Translations under genes and position numbers: made by a program
Notes under the pieces: model-generated
Seen by the model: only the letters and a program-made list of their open reading frames with translations
The model's database searches: none
Told to the model about the DNA's origin: nothing
From: Comamonadaceae bacterium
Lineage (GTDB): Bacteria > Pseudomonadota > Gammaproteobacteria > Burkholderiales > Burkholderiaceae
Length of the DNA stretch: 18,575 nt
Direction of reading: 5' to 3'
Assembly: GCA_947377705.1 (NCBI GenBank)
Contig: CANCGU010000028.1
Span: forward strand, 1 to 18,575
Shown here: piece after piece, positions 1 to 8,739 of the stretch
How positions within the stretch are numbered: position 1 is the stretch's first letter
How the letters are laid out: the number at the start of each line of letters is the position of its first letter

Positions 1-926
1 GCTTGTGCATCGCGTTTGAGCGCGGTGTTGCTGAGGGTGTCGGCGGCCGCTTGCAGCGCTTTCAAAATGGGAACGCCCGCAGTGGCCAACATGGCCAGCG
101 TGCTGGCAAACCTGGCTGCGTTGTAGCCACGGGCTAAGCGACCAATCAGCGGGAGTTGCAACCAGGCGGCATCGAAACGCAAGCGCATGTCCGGCTGTTT
201 CAACACCACATGGGTGCTGCCAGCGAGTGTGGCCACGAGCAACACCCCCCACAACCAAAAGTCTTGAACAAATTTGCTCAAGGCCAACATGACGGTGGTC
301 AGCAGGGGCAATTGCTGTTGGTTGTTGCTGAAGACTTCTGCCACTTGTGGCACCACATAAGCCAGTAAGAACAACACAATGGCCAAGGCCACCAAACTCA
401 CAATGGCGGGGTACAAGCCCGCTGCCAATAGTTTGCTGCGTAGGTTTTGATGGGCTTGTAAATCTTCAGCCAATCGCTCAAGCACGAGGCCTAAGTGACC
501 ACTTTGCTCACCCGCGCCAATGACCGCTATGTAGGTGTTTGAAAATTCGCGTGGATGCTGGCTCAGTGCTTTGGCAAAAGTGGCGCCTGCATTGACCTCG
601 GTGCGCAGCATGGAGACCAAATCACGTTGACGTGGGGTTTCGGCTTCGTCGCTGAGAGAGGCCAGCGCCCGTTCAAGCGGCAAACCTGCCGAGACCAGAC
701 CCGACAACTGGCTGGTCCAAACGCCAAGCTCGGTGTGGCTGAAAACTTTGCTTTCCCAAATGACGATGTCTAAACCTTGGTTCGTGCGTTGCACAGGCTC
801 GACTTTGAGGGGCACCAAATCTTGCGTGCGCAACTGGCTGCGTGCTGCGCGTGCGGTGTCGGCTTCCAACACGCCACGGCGGGTTTGACCTTGGGTGTCT
901 AGGGCTTCAAACGCGTAGGCGGGCAT
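1..926 (-). CDS. gspF: GspF, T2SS inner-membrane platform protein (partial, C-terminus off left edge)
   Basis: This is the polytopic inner-membrane protein that anchors the T2SS assembly platform and contacts the GspE ATPase. About 308 residues are present of a family length near 400, so roughly the last 90-100 codons lie beyond base 1. The protein begins MPAYAFEALDTQGQTRRG, the classic GspF N-terminus. It continues through the first cytoplasmic helical domain (TSQLAGLVSAGLPLERAL), a first hydrophobic stretch near residues 165-195 (YPAIVSLVALAIVLFLLAYV), another hydrophobic stretch (FWLWGVLLVATLAG), and the start of the second GspF domain (RFASTLAMLATAGVPILKAL). The ATG at 926-924 lies 19 nt after the gspE stop, and no strong ribosome binding site is visible. 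It is the last recognisable gene of the minus-strand gsp operon here. The identity is sure; only the 3' end is missing. Confidence 0.96.
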   Translation of the reverse strand, partial: MPAYAFEALDTQGQTRRGVLEADTARAARSQLRTQDLVPLKVEPVQRTNQGLDIVIWESKVFSHTELGVWTSQLSGLVSAGLPLERALASLSDEAETPRQRDLVSMLRTEVNAGATFAKALSQHPREFSNTYIAVIGAGEQSGHLGLVLERLAEDLQAHQNLRSKLLAAGLYPAIVSLVALAIVLFLLAYVVPQVAEVFSNNQQQLPLLTTVMLALSKFVQDFWLWGVLLVATLAGSTHVVLKQPDMRLRFDAAWLQLPLIGRLARGYNAARFASTLAMLATAGVPILKALQAAADTLSNTALKRDAQ

Positions 927-945
927 GGAGGGTGGGTTTCAGCGG

Positions 946-2334
946 TTAATCGCGGGTGACGCGAATTAATTCTTCTCGGGTCGAAAGCCCCAAGCGAACC
1001 AAACGCTCGCCATCGTCACGCATCAGTGTCATGCCATTGCGCAGGGCTGCCTCGCGCAGCTGTGCTTCGCTGGCTTGGTTGTGGATGAGGGCGCGGATGT
1101 CGTCGTTGGTGGTGAGCAATTCAAAAATGCCAGTGCGACCTTGGTAGCCGCTGTGACCGCATGTGTCGCACCCTTTGCCACCACAGTGGGTGCAGGTTTT
1201 ACGCAACAGGCGTTGGGCCAACACGCCCAAGAGCGATGAGCTGAGCAAGAAAGGCTCCACCCCCATGTCGGTCAAGCGGGTGATGGCGCTGGCGGCATCG
1301 TTGGTGTGCAGCGTGGCCAACACCAAGTGGCCGGTGAGCGAGGCTTGAATGGCAATTTGTGCGGTTTCGTAGTCACGAATCTCGCCAATCATGATGATGT
1401 CTGGGTCTTGGCGCAGGATGGCGCGCAACGCTTTGGCAAAGTCCAAATCAATCTTTGGGTTGACCTGCGTTTGGCCCACGCCTGACAGCTCATATTCAAT
1501 CGGATCTTCCACCGTCATGATGTTGTTGCGCGTGGCGTCTAGCCCTTGCAGGGCGGCGTACAGCGTGGTGGTCTTGCCCGAACCCGTGGGCCCTGTGACC
1601 AAGATGATGCCGTGGGGCTGTTTGACCAAGGTTTCAAAGCGTTGCAGCGTGTGGCCTTCCATGCCCACCGCAGGCAGGGTGAGCTTGCTCTCGCTCTTGT
1701 CGAGCAAACGCAGTACCGCACGTTCGCCATGCGCACTCGGCAAGGTGGACACGCGCACGTCAATGGCGCGTTGACCCAGGCGCAACGAAATGCGACCGTC
1801 TTGCGGCAAACGTTTTTCGGCAATGTCCAGCTCGGCCATGATTTTTAAGCGTGAAATGAGGGCCGCGTGCAAAGCGCGGTTGGGTTGTACCACCTCGCGC
1901 AGCGTGCCGTCGACGCGAAAGCGCACACTGGAATGTCGCTCGTAGGGCTCGATGTGAATGTCACTCGCGCCATCGCGTGCGGCTTGTGTGAGCAAGGCAT
2001 TGAGCATGCGGATGATGGGCGCATCGTCGGCGGCTTCGAGCAAGTCTTCCACGGCGGGCAGCTCTTGCATCATGCGGGTCAGGTCGGCGTCGCTCTCGAC
2101 TTCGTTCACCACGGCAGCGGCGTTGCTGTCGGCTTGTGCGTAAGCCTCGCTGATGCGTTTGGCCAGCGTGGCTTTGTCGGTGTATTCAAACGACTGCACC
2201 GCGTGGCGGCGCGTGACTTCGCTCCATGCGCTCAGGTCAGGCGCGTCGCTGTGCCACAGGGTGAGCGTGTGGTCATCGTCCTCCAGCAACAGCTGATGGG
2301 TCCGAGCAAAGGCGTAGGGCAGCGGGCGTCGCAT
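946..2334 (-). CDS. gspE: GspE, T2SS cytoplasmic ATPase
   Basis: This hexameric secretion ATPase powers pseudopilus assembly and docks on GspL and GspF at the inner membrane. It is 462 aa, within the family range. The order is a short N-terminal domain, then the N2E domain (DGASDIHIEP near residues 121-130), Walker A GPTGSGKT (248-255), Asp box (TVEDPIEYE, 274-282), Walker B-like DPDIIMIGEIRD (310-321), and the His box (TGHLVLATLHTND, 334-346). A tetracysteine zinc module follows at C381, C384, C389 and C392, leading into GYQGRTGIFELL. Only four residues separate the two CxxC pairs, much less than the roughly 29 of the Vibrio and Klebsiella proteins. The ATG at 2334 is 3 nt past the gspD stop, so D, E and F form a tight downstream block. 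The identity is very secure. Confidence 0.97.
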   Translation of the reverse strand: MRRPLPYAFARTHQLLLEDDDHTLTLWHSDAPDLSAWSEVTRRHAVQSFEYTDKATLAKRISEAYAQADSNAAAVVNEVESDADLTRMMQELPAVEDLLEAADDAPIIRMLNALLTQAARDGASDIHIEPYERHSSVRFRVDGTLREVVQPNRALHAALISRLKIMAELDIAEKRLPQDGRISLRLGQRAIDVRVSTLPSAHGERAVLRLLDKSESKLTLPAVGMEGHTLQRFETLVKQPHGIILVTGPTGSGKTTTLYAALQGLDATRNNIMTVEDPIEYELSGVGQTQVNPKIDLDFAKALRAILRQDPDIIMIGEIRDYETAQIAIQASLTGHLVLATLHTNDAASAITRLTDMGVEPFLLSSSLLGVLAQRLLRKTCTHCGGKGCDTCGHSGYQGRTGIFELLTTNDDIRALIHNQASEAQLREAALRNGMTLMRDDGERLVRLGLSTREELIRVTRD

Positions 2335-2337
2335 GGT

Positions 2338-4485
2338 TTATTGGGGGGCTTTGGTTTCTTCGCTTGACTTCGGCACGGGCACCGGCGCAGGCGGCAACAC
2401 CGGCGAATTGCCAGAACCCAAGATGGGGTTGAAGCCAGGTTGCGCTGTTTGTTGCAAGCCCATCATCTGCTGGTAACGGTTGTTGCTCAGCGCGTCAGAA
2501 GCCGCCGCATCGCGCATGACGACTGGGCGTAAAAACACCATCAGGTTTTTCTTGGCGCGCGTGCGGTTTTCGCTTTTGAACAACCAACCAATCACAGGAA
2601 TGTCACCAAACAACGGCACTTGACTTGCGCCTCCTGAATACTCGTCCGAAAGCAAGCCGCCCAAGACGATGATGGAGCCGTCATCCACCAAGACATTGGA
2701 CTCAATGCTTCGCTTGTTGGTGATCAGGCCGGTCGAGGAGCCCACCGAGTTGGGCACCACACTGGACACTTCTTGAAAGATCGTCAGCTTGACCGTGCCG
2801 GTTTCACTGATTTGCGGTTTGACCTTCAAAGTCAGGCCCACGTCTTTGCGTTCGACCGTTTGAAACGGGTTGACCGAACCGTTGGTCGTGTTGTTGTTGG
2901 TGTATTGGCCCGTGACGAAAGGTACGTTTTGGCCGACGACGATTTTGGCTTCTTCGTTGTCGATGGTCATCAACGTGGGTGTCGACAACACATTGCCATC
3001 GCCGTTTTGCTGTAAGAACGTGGCCAAGCTGCTGAGCACATAGGTCCCGTTGATTTGCTTGGCTGACCCAATGTTCAAACCACCGCCGAGCACGCCCAGT
3101 GCGGTGCTGCCACCCGAGGCGCCAATGATGTTGCCTTGTCCAATGGTGGTGCTGATGGGGTTGTTGAAGTTGGTGCCGATGATGCCCACCGTGCCGCCTG
3201 ATTGGCCTGCCGCGGTTTGCCACTGAATGCCCATTTGCGCGGCCTTGTCGGCGTTCACCTCGGCAATCAAGCTCTCGACCATCACTTGCGCGCGGCGCTG
3301 GTCGAGCATGTCAATCACGGCGCGCAGCTGGCGGTATTGCGGTTCAGGCGCTGTGATGATGAGTGAGTTGGTGGCCGTGTCAGCTTGAATTTGCCCGCCG
3401 GTGGTCGAGCCGGTTGTGGTGGGGGTGCTGCCCAAGGTGCTGCCGGGCATGGCCGTTGTGGCGGGGGTTGGGGTTGCCACATTGCTTGCCAAAGAGGGCT
3501 GTGCGCCTGTACCGCCTGAGGCTTGTCCGCTTACAGCCGCTCGCAAGGTGGTGGCCAGTTTGGTGGCATCGGCATTTTTCAAATACACCACATGGATGTT
3601 GCCGCTGGCATTGGTGCCGCTGGGTTGGTCGAGCTTGGCCACCAGGGACTTGACCAGTGCCACGCGTGCAGGGTTGGCCGCACGCAAAATGAGGGTGTTG
3701 CTGCGTGACTCGGCCAGCAGCGTGGTTTTGTAGTCGGCCCCGGCTTGGCCAGGTGTGCCGGAGGCTTGGGCCACGTTGCTGCCAGATTCCACCAAGCGCA
3801 AGACCAACGGCGCTAAATCGACAGCAATCGCGTGTTTCAGCTGAATCACCTCGACATCGCTGGCATTCGACACATCCAGCGTCGCGATGATGCGACCGAT
3901 GCGCTGCAAGTTGTCGGCATAGTCGGTAATGACGATGCTGTTGTTGCCGGGGTTGACGTTGATTGTGTTGTTGGGGCTGATGAGCGGGCGCAACACGGGT
4001 ACCAAGTTGTTGGCCTGTTCAAAGTTGAGCTTGAAGATGTGTGTGACGATTTGACCGTTGCCAGTGCCACCGCCCACTTTGTCGATCTCTTGGACGTTGC
4101 CGCCTTGCAGTTTGGCATCGGCTTCGGGCACGATTTTGTAGAGGCCCTTGGTTTCGACCATGGCAAAGCCTTGCAAGCGCAAGGCGGCCAAAAACTGGTT
4201 CCACGCTTCGTTGGGCGACACCGGCAATTCCGTGCTCAGGTTGATCGTGCCTTTGACGCGAGGATCGACCACCAGGTTGCGGTTAGACAGTGTGGCCAGC
4301 GTGCGCGCGACAGACTCGATTTCAGCATTCACAAAATTGAGCGTGATGGGCTGGTGCTGTGGGGTGGTCTTTTTGGCTGGAGGGGCGGCTTGCGTGAGCG
4401 ACAGTCCAAGCAAAGCCGGTGCGAGGCCCAAGCCTAGGGCAAGTGCCAAGGCCGAGGGTTGAAAGAACGTGTGTTGTTTAGCCAT
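2338..4485 (-). CDS. gspD: GspD, outer-membrane secretin
   Basis: GspD forms the multimeric outer-membrane channel through which folded T2SS substrates exit. The 715-aa protein starts with a signal peptide (hydrophobic residues about 10-30, likely cleaved after TQA at 33). An N0 domain spans about 45-115 (ITLNFVNAEIESVARTLATL). N1 to N3 repeats cover about 145-395, each with the NAD or SNT-type motifs of secretins (SNTLILRA, TNSLIITA). The C-terminal secretin barrel covers about 395-655 and ends with the conserved VPLFGDIPVIGWLF and KKNLMVFLRPVV. A Ser/Thr/Pro/Gly-rich stretch at about 318-365 sits inside N3. The tail past 660 is Pro-rich and could be the pilotin-binding region. No lipobox is seen, so targeting would need a separate pilotin or accessory factor. 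It lies 7 nt after the gspN stop. Confidence 0.97.
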   Translation of the reverse strand: MAKQHTFFQPSALALALGLGLAPALLGLSLTQAAPPAKKTTPQHQPITLNFVNAEIESVARTLATLSNRNLVVDPRVKGTINLSTELPVSPNEAWNQFLAALRLQGFAMVETKGLYKIVPEADAKLQGGNVQEIDKVGGGTGNGQIVTHIFKLNFEQANNLVPVLRPLISPNNTINVNPGNNSIVITDYADNLQRIGRIIATLDVSNASDVEVIQLKHAIAVDLAPLVLRLVESGSNVAQASGTPGQAGADYKTTLLAESRSNTLILRAANPARVALVKSLVAKLDQPSGTNASGNIHVVYLKNADATKLATTLRAAVSGQASGGTGAQPSLASNVATPTPATTAMPGSTLGSTPTTTGSTTGGQIQADTATNSLIITAPEPQYRQLRAVIDMLDQRRAQVMVESLIAEVNADKAAQMGIQWQTAAGQSGGTVGIIGTNFNNPISTTIGQGNIIGASGGSTALGVLGGGLNIGSAKQINGTYVLSSLATFLQQNGDGNVLSTPTLMTIDNEEAKIVVGQNVPFVTGQYTNNNTTNGSVNPFQTVERKDVGLTLKVKPQISETGTVKLTIFQEVSSVVPNSVGSSTGLITNKRSIESNVLVDDGSIIVLGGLLSDEYSGGASQVPLFGDIPVIGWLFKSENRTRAKKNLMVFLRPVVMRDAAASDALSNNRYQQMMGLQQTAQPGFNPILGSGNSPVLPPAPVPVPKSSEETKAPQ

Positions 4486-4492
4486 ACGCGTG

Positions 4493-5335
4493 TTAACCCA
4501 TTTTCAAAATCGATTTGGCGCCTTGGCGTTGGCCAAGGATGTTCAATAAATTAGAGAGCGCAGCTTGCGCGTCAGGCGCCGCAGAGGCCTCACCGCTGAA
4601 GCTCAGACGCCCGTTGTGCAGTTGACCTGTGCCTTGCAAAAGCAAGCTGCCTTCGAGCGTGTCGAGGCTGAGCGCCATGGCATCACCCCCCTGCAAACGC
4701 AAACGGTAGCTGCCCAAGGGGCGCAAGGTGGACAAGCGTGTCGCTAGCTTTTGAAGCTGCAGCTCTGCTTGGCCTTGCAGTTGTGATTGACCGGCTTGTT
4801 GGGTCCACTGCAAACGGGTGGTTTGCAGTTGCATTTGTCCTTCGGGTTGCACGGTGTTCCAGGGTGCGCCTAAACCCACGAGCCAACTGGCAGGCCAGCT
4901 CGACGTGTGGTCACTCACCTGCACCTGCACGCCACGCCACAGGGGGGACACATCGATGCGCACAGGTTGCGGCGTGCAGCAGGTGGAGGCGACCGTGGCG
5001 CTGAGCGCCAGACGTAGGTGCGCCCAATCTAAGTGGGGGCCGAGCTGCCATGTCACGCGGGTGGGCAGTGTGGAGGTGGTGTTGGGGCGCGCCGTGTTGG
5101 GCGTCTTGGCAATGTTGAGCGGGCCTTCGTTGAGCACCCACTGGGCCGAGCCATGCCACACCGTGCCTTGCGGGTCTTGCAGAAGCACCCGTTCACCGCT
5201 GGCCTGCGCGACAGCCTGTGTCAGCCAATGAGCCGGCGCTTGGGTGATGAGGGCCAGCGCCAGACCCACGCCCGCGCCTGTCCATGCCCAGCGTGTGCTG
5301 GCCTTGGGATGGGCGCTTGGGGTGAGGCGTTGCAT
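4493..5335 (-). CDS. gspN: GspN, T2SS accessory protein N
   Basis: The 280-aa protein has one N-terminal membrane anchor (about residues 17-40, WAWTGAGVGLALALITQAPAHWL) and a periplasmic, beta-rich remainder. GspN is an accessory inner-membrane component present in only some T2SS and its exact role is not settled. Recognition rests on the family-like stretch after the anchor (ASGERVLLQDPQGTVWHGSAQW), the WQLGP motif, the C-terminal GQLHNGRLSFSGEASAAPDAQAALSNLLNILGQ, and its place between gspM and gspD, which is usual in Burkholderiales. The ATG at 5335 lies 29 nt after the gspM stop. The family assignment is firm from context and C-terminal signature, although GspN sequences diverge quickly. 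Confidence 0.9.
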   Translation of the reverse strand: MQRLTPSAHPKASTRWAWTGAGVGLALALITQAPAHWLTQAVAQASGERVLLQDPQGTVWHGSAQWVLNEGPLNIAKTPNTARPNTTSTLPTRVTWQLGPHLDWAHLRLALSATVASTCCTPQPVRIDVSPLWRGVQVQVSDHTSSWPASWLVGLGAPWNTVQPEGQMQLQTTRLQWTQQAGQSQLQGQAELQLQKLATRLSTLRPLGSYRLRLQGGDAMALSLDTLEGSLLLQGTGQLHNGRLSFSGEASAAPDAQAALSNLLNILGQRQGAKSILKMG

Positions 5336-5364
5336 TTGGACGGGTTAGGTGGACTGTGCTGGCG

Positions 5365-5877
5365 TCAAGGCGCTGTGCCACGGGTGGGCAAGTGCAACAC
5401 CATGCTGCCGTCCCACGTCACCACAGGCGGGGTTATGGCAGGGGCAGGGGCCGTGCCGGTCGTGTTGCTGCGCGTCAAGTGCGCTTCTAAGGGTAAGGCT
5501 TGTGCTTGGCTACGGGCTTGTGCCACCCAGTTGGCCAGTGTGGATGCGGGCACCGCTTTGAGCTGAACGGTGACACGGTCACCCTGCACGTTCAGTTGCA
5601 TTTGTGCATTGGGTGTGAGGCTTTGCAGTGTCCGCAAGGCTTCGTCACGCGACAGTGGCGTGCGTGTTTGCAATGCTTTGGCCTGCGCTTGCAGGGCCAA
5701 CATATGCGCCTGTTGTTCACCCAATCGCGCGCGACGGAGGTCGCTGTCGCGCAAGGTGTTGACTGCGGGGGCGATGGCGATTGACCCAAACAACAACAGG
5801 CCGAACAGAGCCCCCAGCACCGACACGCTGCGTTGCTCGCGTGGGCTCAAGGCCTGCCAACGGGCACGTAATGTCAT
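5365..5877 (-). CDS. gspM: GspM, T2SS inner-membrane protein M
   Basis: GspM is a bitopic inner-membrane protein that pairs with GspL in the assembly platform. This 170-aa copy has a short cytoplasmic tail (MTLRARWQALSPREQR), one transmembrane helix at about residues 18-38 (VSVLGALFGLLLFGSIAIAPAV), and a periplasmic domain with a helical, Gln/Ala-rich first half and a small ferredoxin-like second half (NVQGDRVTVQLKAVPASTLANWV). The W..LSPRE.R pattern before the helix is common to GspM proteins. The ATG at 5877-5875 overlaps the gspL stop as ATGA, which supports both the start and translational coupling. Assignment depends on this architecture and on the neighbouring gspL and gspN. Confidence 0.93.
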   Translation of the reverse strand: MTLRARWQALSPREQRSVSVLGALFGLLLFGSIAIAPAVNTLRDSDLRRARLGEQQAHMLALQAQAKALQTRTPLSRDEALRTLQSLTPNAQMQLNVQGDRVTVQLKAVPASTLANWVAQARSQAQALPLEAHLTRSNTTGTAPAPAITPPVVTWDGSMVLHLPTRGTAP

Positions 5878-7082
5878 TTCGCGCCCTCCGCCTGTAAAAC
5901 CCAGGCGTCGTTGCCGTCTTGACGCAGACTCAGGCCTTGGGCCTTGAGACGCGCCACGCCAGAGGCGTTGCTATCCAGCGCGACACCTTGCACGCGCAGT
6001 GCGTGGTCGGCGAAATAAATTTGTGAAGGGGTTTGTCCTGCGGGCAGCACGTCAGCCAAGGCCGCGAGCATGGGCTCCAAGTCTGTGCTGGAGGTGGCGC
6101 CAGATTTTTGTTGCAACACATCCACCTCGCGCTGCATTTGCAACGGCGCATCGATGACCAAGGTCACAGATGGGAAGGTGGTTTTCAAAATGCTGTGCAG
6201 CGAGGCTTGTTGTGCATCCAAGGCACTGCGCTCGCGCCAAGCCAAAGCGTTGAGTCCCAGCACTTGCAAGGCAACCAATACCCCCAGGCCCCAGCGCACG
6301 GGCTTCCACGCCGGTGCGTGAAGCAAGGTTTGCCATGTGGCTTGCAGTTGGCGCTGCGTGCGCTGCGCGCGGCCTTGTGCCCATTCGCCCTGCGCCAAAT
6401 CCCACTCGGATTGGCTGGATTCGAGCCAGCGCTGCGCCGCGCTTTGCAGGGAGGGCTGGCGTTGCAAAGTACTTTGCACGCGTGCCACCATGGCGGGTTC
6501 GGCTTGAATTTGTAAATCGTCTTGGCTGAGGGCGGCAAAGGCGCGCCACTGAGCCGTGTTGGGCGGTAGCAGCGTCACCCCCTGCGCGTGGCAAAGCACG
6601 CTTTGTGAATGGTCGGGTTCGCCCATCACATGCAAGACGGGGGTATTGCTGGGCGATAGCTCGGGCGTGAGACGTTGAACGGTTAGGCCAGCGGCTTGTA
6701 GCGGCGCGAGGACTTCACGCAGCCATGCCTTGTCGCACACCGCTACCCAAGCTTCACCGCCTGTGCGGGCCACACCCTCGGCTTGGGGGTCAAGCACGAT
6801 GTGCAGGTGTTGTGGGTCGTCGAGCAAGCGGTCTTCGAGCAAACCGTGCAACACGCTTGGCAAACGTGGGCCATGGCTGGCTGGCGGCAGTTGCACACGC
6901 AGCCAAGCCAAACGGCTGTGCGGCACCACAGCCACCACTTCGCCTGCATGGGTTGACAACGTGGCAGCCACCCCGATGGCGTGGCGCAACACGCTGTGCC
7001 CATCCGAGTGAACGTGTGCATAGCCCGTTGTAGCGGCATTGGCAGAGTGGGGGAGCGCGATGATCAACATGAGAACCGTCAT
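5874..7082 (-). CDS. gspL: GspL, T2SS inner-membrane protein L
   Basis: GspL recruits the GspE ATPase to the inner membrane and partners GspM. Starting at the ATG at 7082 it is 402 aa. An upstream in-frame TTG at 7106 is also possible, but the ATG overlaps the gspK stop as ATGA, repeating the pattern of this operon, and gives the usual short lead-in MTVLMLIIALPHS. The cytoplasmic, actin-like GspL domain fills about residues 1-240 (AGEVVAVVPHSRLAWLRVQLPP, HGLLEDRLLDDP). One membrane helix follows (WGLGVLVALQVLGLNALAW, near 275-295), then a periplasmic ferredoxin-like domain ending with QGLSLRQDGNDAWVLQAEGAK. Architecture, length and position all fit GspL. Confidence 0.95.
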   Translation of the reverse strand: MTVLMLIIALPHSANAATTGYAHVHSDGHSVLRHAIGVAATLSTHAGEVVAVVPHSRLAWLRVQLPPASHGPRLPSVLHGLLEDRLLDDPQHLHIVLDPQAEGVARTGGEAWVAVCDKAWLREVLAPLQAAGLTVQRLTPELSPSNTPVLHVMGEPDHSQSVLCHAQGVTLLPPNTAQWRAFAALSQDDLQIQAEPAMVARVQSTLQRQPSLQSAAQRWLESSQSEWDLAQGEWAQGRAQRTQRQLQATWQTLLHAPAWKPVRWGLGVLVALQVLGLNALAWRERSALDAQQASLHSILKTTFPSVTLVIDAPLQMQREVDVLQQKSGATSSTDLEPMLAALADVLPAGQTPSQIYFADHALRVQGVALDSNASGVARLKAQGLSLRQDGNDAWVLQAEGAK

Positions 7083-8035
7083 TGTAGAGAGCCAGACTCG
7101 CGCCAAAGCACTTTCAAGTCTTGACCTTCACGCTGCACCCAAGAGCGTTCTTGCAGGGTGGTTTGTGGCATGCGCAAGCGACCCAGCACTTCAAAGTAAC
7201 GGGTGCTCACGCTGTGCGTACCCTCTAGGCTGACGGGTCGGCCCAAGGCTTTTTGAAAGGCGTCGATGGTGGGCCAGTGTTGACGCTCGCGCTGTTGCAC
7301 CAAGCGCTGCGCGTCCGTCAGGCCTAGGCCTGGCACGCTGGCGTACAGCACTTGAACGCTGGCGGTGTTCAGGTTGACAGGTGTTCGTGTGGGCAGTACG
7401 GTGATGTGGGGGCTGAGCGTCAGCAAGGCTTGCGGTGACAGACCCAACCAGCTGAGTTGTGCCACGCGCTGGGGCATGAGGGGGGCGTTGCTGCTTGGCC
7501 GTTGTGCGGCGAGCAAACCTTGGGTGAGTAGGCTGAGTTGGGCGGAGGGTATGCCGAGCGCATCAAACAGGCGCTCAAACGCGAGCAGGGTTTTGTCATC
7601 GAACCGATCCCCCTGCAGCAAATTGGTCACATTGAGGCGGCCCTGCAGGTCGTTCACCTGTCCTGACAACAACACTTGTTGGGCGAGCTTGACATCGTCC
7701 CCCGTGTTGTCTGTGCTGTCGGGCAAGGCGGCCAAAAAACTGGACAGTCGCGCTTCTTGCAACGGGACGGCCCACGGCTCTGCCAAGTGGTCAGCGGGCG
7801 AATTGACATCGCCCGCCCGCGCGTCTTCGCGCAAGATGACGCGCGCCCAGTCGAGCGCGCCTGTCAGCAGCCAGCGCGCTTGTGTGCGTTGCCGCTCCGC
7901 ACTCTCCACCTCGATGGATTTCCATTGCTGCCAAAGCGCGCCTGCGGCAAAGGTGGCCACCAAAGCCACTGTGAGCATGGCCGCCAGCAGCGCAGCACCG
8001 CGTTGCTTGGGGGGACGGTGTGCGACGTGCTTCAT
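7079..8035 (-). CDS. gspK: GspK, minor pseudopilin at the pseudopilus tip
   Basis: GspK is the large minor pseudopilin that caps the pseudopilus with GspI and GspJ. From the ATG at 8035 it is 318 aa. An upstream in-frame TTG at 8068 is rejected because the ATG overlaps the gspJ stop (ATGA). The prepilin leader is 13 residues ending QRG, followed by the hydrophobic AALLAAMLTVALVATFAAG. The Glu usually found at mature position 5 is absent, which is normal for GspK. A large alpha-helical domain follows, with the family marker VNLNTASVQVLYASVPGLGLTDAQRLV near residues 220-250, a helix-hairpin-helix-like stretch seen in GspK. The combination of leader, size and marker makes the call very safe. Confidence 0.96.
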   Translation of the reverse strand: MKHVAHRPPKQRGAALLAAMLTVALVATFAAGALWQQWKSIEVESAERQRTQARWLLTGALDWARVILREDARAGDVNSPADHLAEPWAVPLQEARLSSFLAALPDSTDNTGDDVKLAQQVLLSGQVNDLQGRLNVTNLLQGDRFDDKTLLAFERLFDALGIPSAQLSLLTQGLLAAQRPSSNAPLMPQRVAQLSWLGLSPQALLTLSPHITVLPTRTPVNLNTASVQVLYASVPGLGLTDAQRLVQQRERQHWPTIDAFQKALGRPVSLEGTHSVSTRYFEVLGRLRMPQTTLQERSWVQREGQDLKVLWRESGSLQ

Positions 8036-8739
8036 GTTTTGGTGTTGCTGAAGTTGGGGCGCACCCAATCCAGGGTGAGGCGGCCACGCACGCCGGTGTT
8101 GGCGGGGAGGTCAATTTGCAGGCGAATGGCGTCGGGCAACGCGCCTTGGCCCGTGGCGGTGGTTTGTGGCGTGAGCGCCTGTGCGCCGCTGCTGGGCGTG
8201 TTTGTGTCTGAATTGCCCGCGCTAGAGAGCGGGTTGGTCCAGGCGTTGCCACGGAAGTAGGTGAGCTGCCATGCGTCGAGGGGTAGGAGCCCCGTTTCAA
8301 ATGCCGCATCATCGCTGCTGGGGTTTTGGCCCCAGCGCTCGGCTTGGGTCCACGCTTGTTGCAGGGCGGCGCGCGTTTGCAAGGGGGCCGATTGCCAGCG
8401 CAACCATTGGTTGTTGCGCAGCGTCCATGCGACCACCCAAAGCCCAGCATCTGCACCGTCGGCACGCCAAGCCGTGGCTCGGCGGGTCAGGCGCAGCGTG
8501 CGGCCATCCCAGTTCACCCCTGCGTCGTTGAGGCTGGGTAAGGGCTGCACGGCGTTGAGGTCGGCTTGCCATTGGGCGAGCACCGTTTGCAGCACGGCAG
8601 TTTTGTCAACTTGCGCTTGCGTGATGTCGCGGCTGCGCATGAGGCTGTCAAGCCCACGCCAGCTCAAACCGGCCAGCACCGCCATGAGGGTGATGGCGAT
8701 GAGCAGTTCGATGAGGGTGAAGCCGCGTTGCTTTTGCAT
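8032..8739 (-). CDS. gspJ: GspJ, minor pseudopilin
   Basis: GspJ joins GspI and GspK in the pseudopilus tip complex. It has a six-residue leader MQKQRG, then FTLIELLIAITLMAVLAGLSW, with the prepilin-peptidase glycine, Phe at +1 and Glu at +5. The start is taken as the ATG at 8739, which overlaps the gspI TGA as TGATG; a TTG one codon upstream (8742) is possible but less likely. The 235-aa length is typical of GspJ, and so is the globular domain with WRGLDSLMRSRD and a central DWDGR-like segment (NWDGRTLRLTRR). The next gene, gspK, begins in the last codons of this one. Confidence 0.95.
   Translation of the reverse strand: MQKQRGFTLIELLIAITLMAVLAGLSWRGLDSLMRSRDITQAQVDKTAVLQTVLAQWQADLNAVQPLPSLNDAGVNWDGRTLRLTRRATAWRADGADAGLWVVAWTLRNNQWLRWQSAPLQTRAALQQAWTQAERWGQNPSSDDAAFETGLLPLDAWQLTYFRGNAWTNPLSSAGNSDTNTPSSGAQALTPQTTATGQGALPDAIRLQIDLPANTGVRGRLTLDWVRPNFSNTKT

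Noticed and set aside
3295..3550. Ser/Thr/Pro/Gly-rich stretch in gspD as a possible repeat or insertion
   Set aside because: It stays in frame, varies in sequence, and lies in the N3 domain where secretins often carry flexible loops; no tandem DNA repeat unit is seen.
3832..4437. Plus-strand open frame of 201 codons opposite gspD
   Set aside because: It is antisense to the N-terminal secretin domains and rich in His, Asp and Val from the reverse complement of secretin codons; no family resemblance is seen.
7365..8051. Plus-strand open frame of 228 codons opposite gspK
   Set aside because: It mirrors the gspK reading frame and shows no domain or signal features; gspK is well supported on the other strand.
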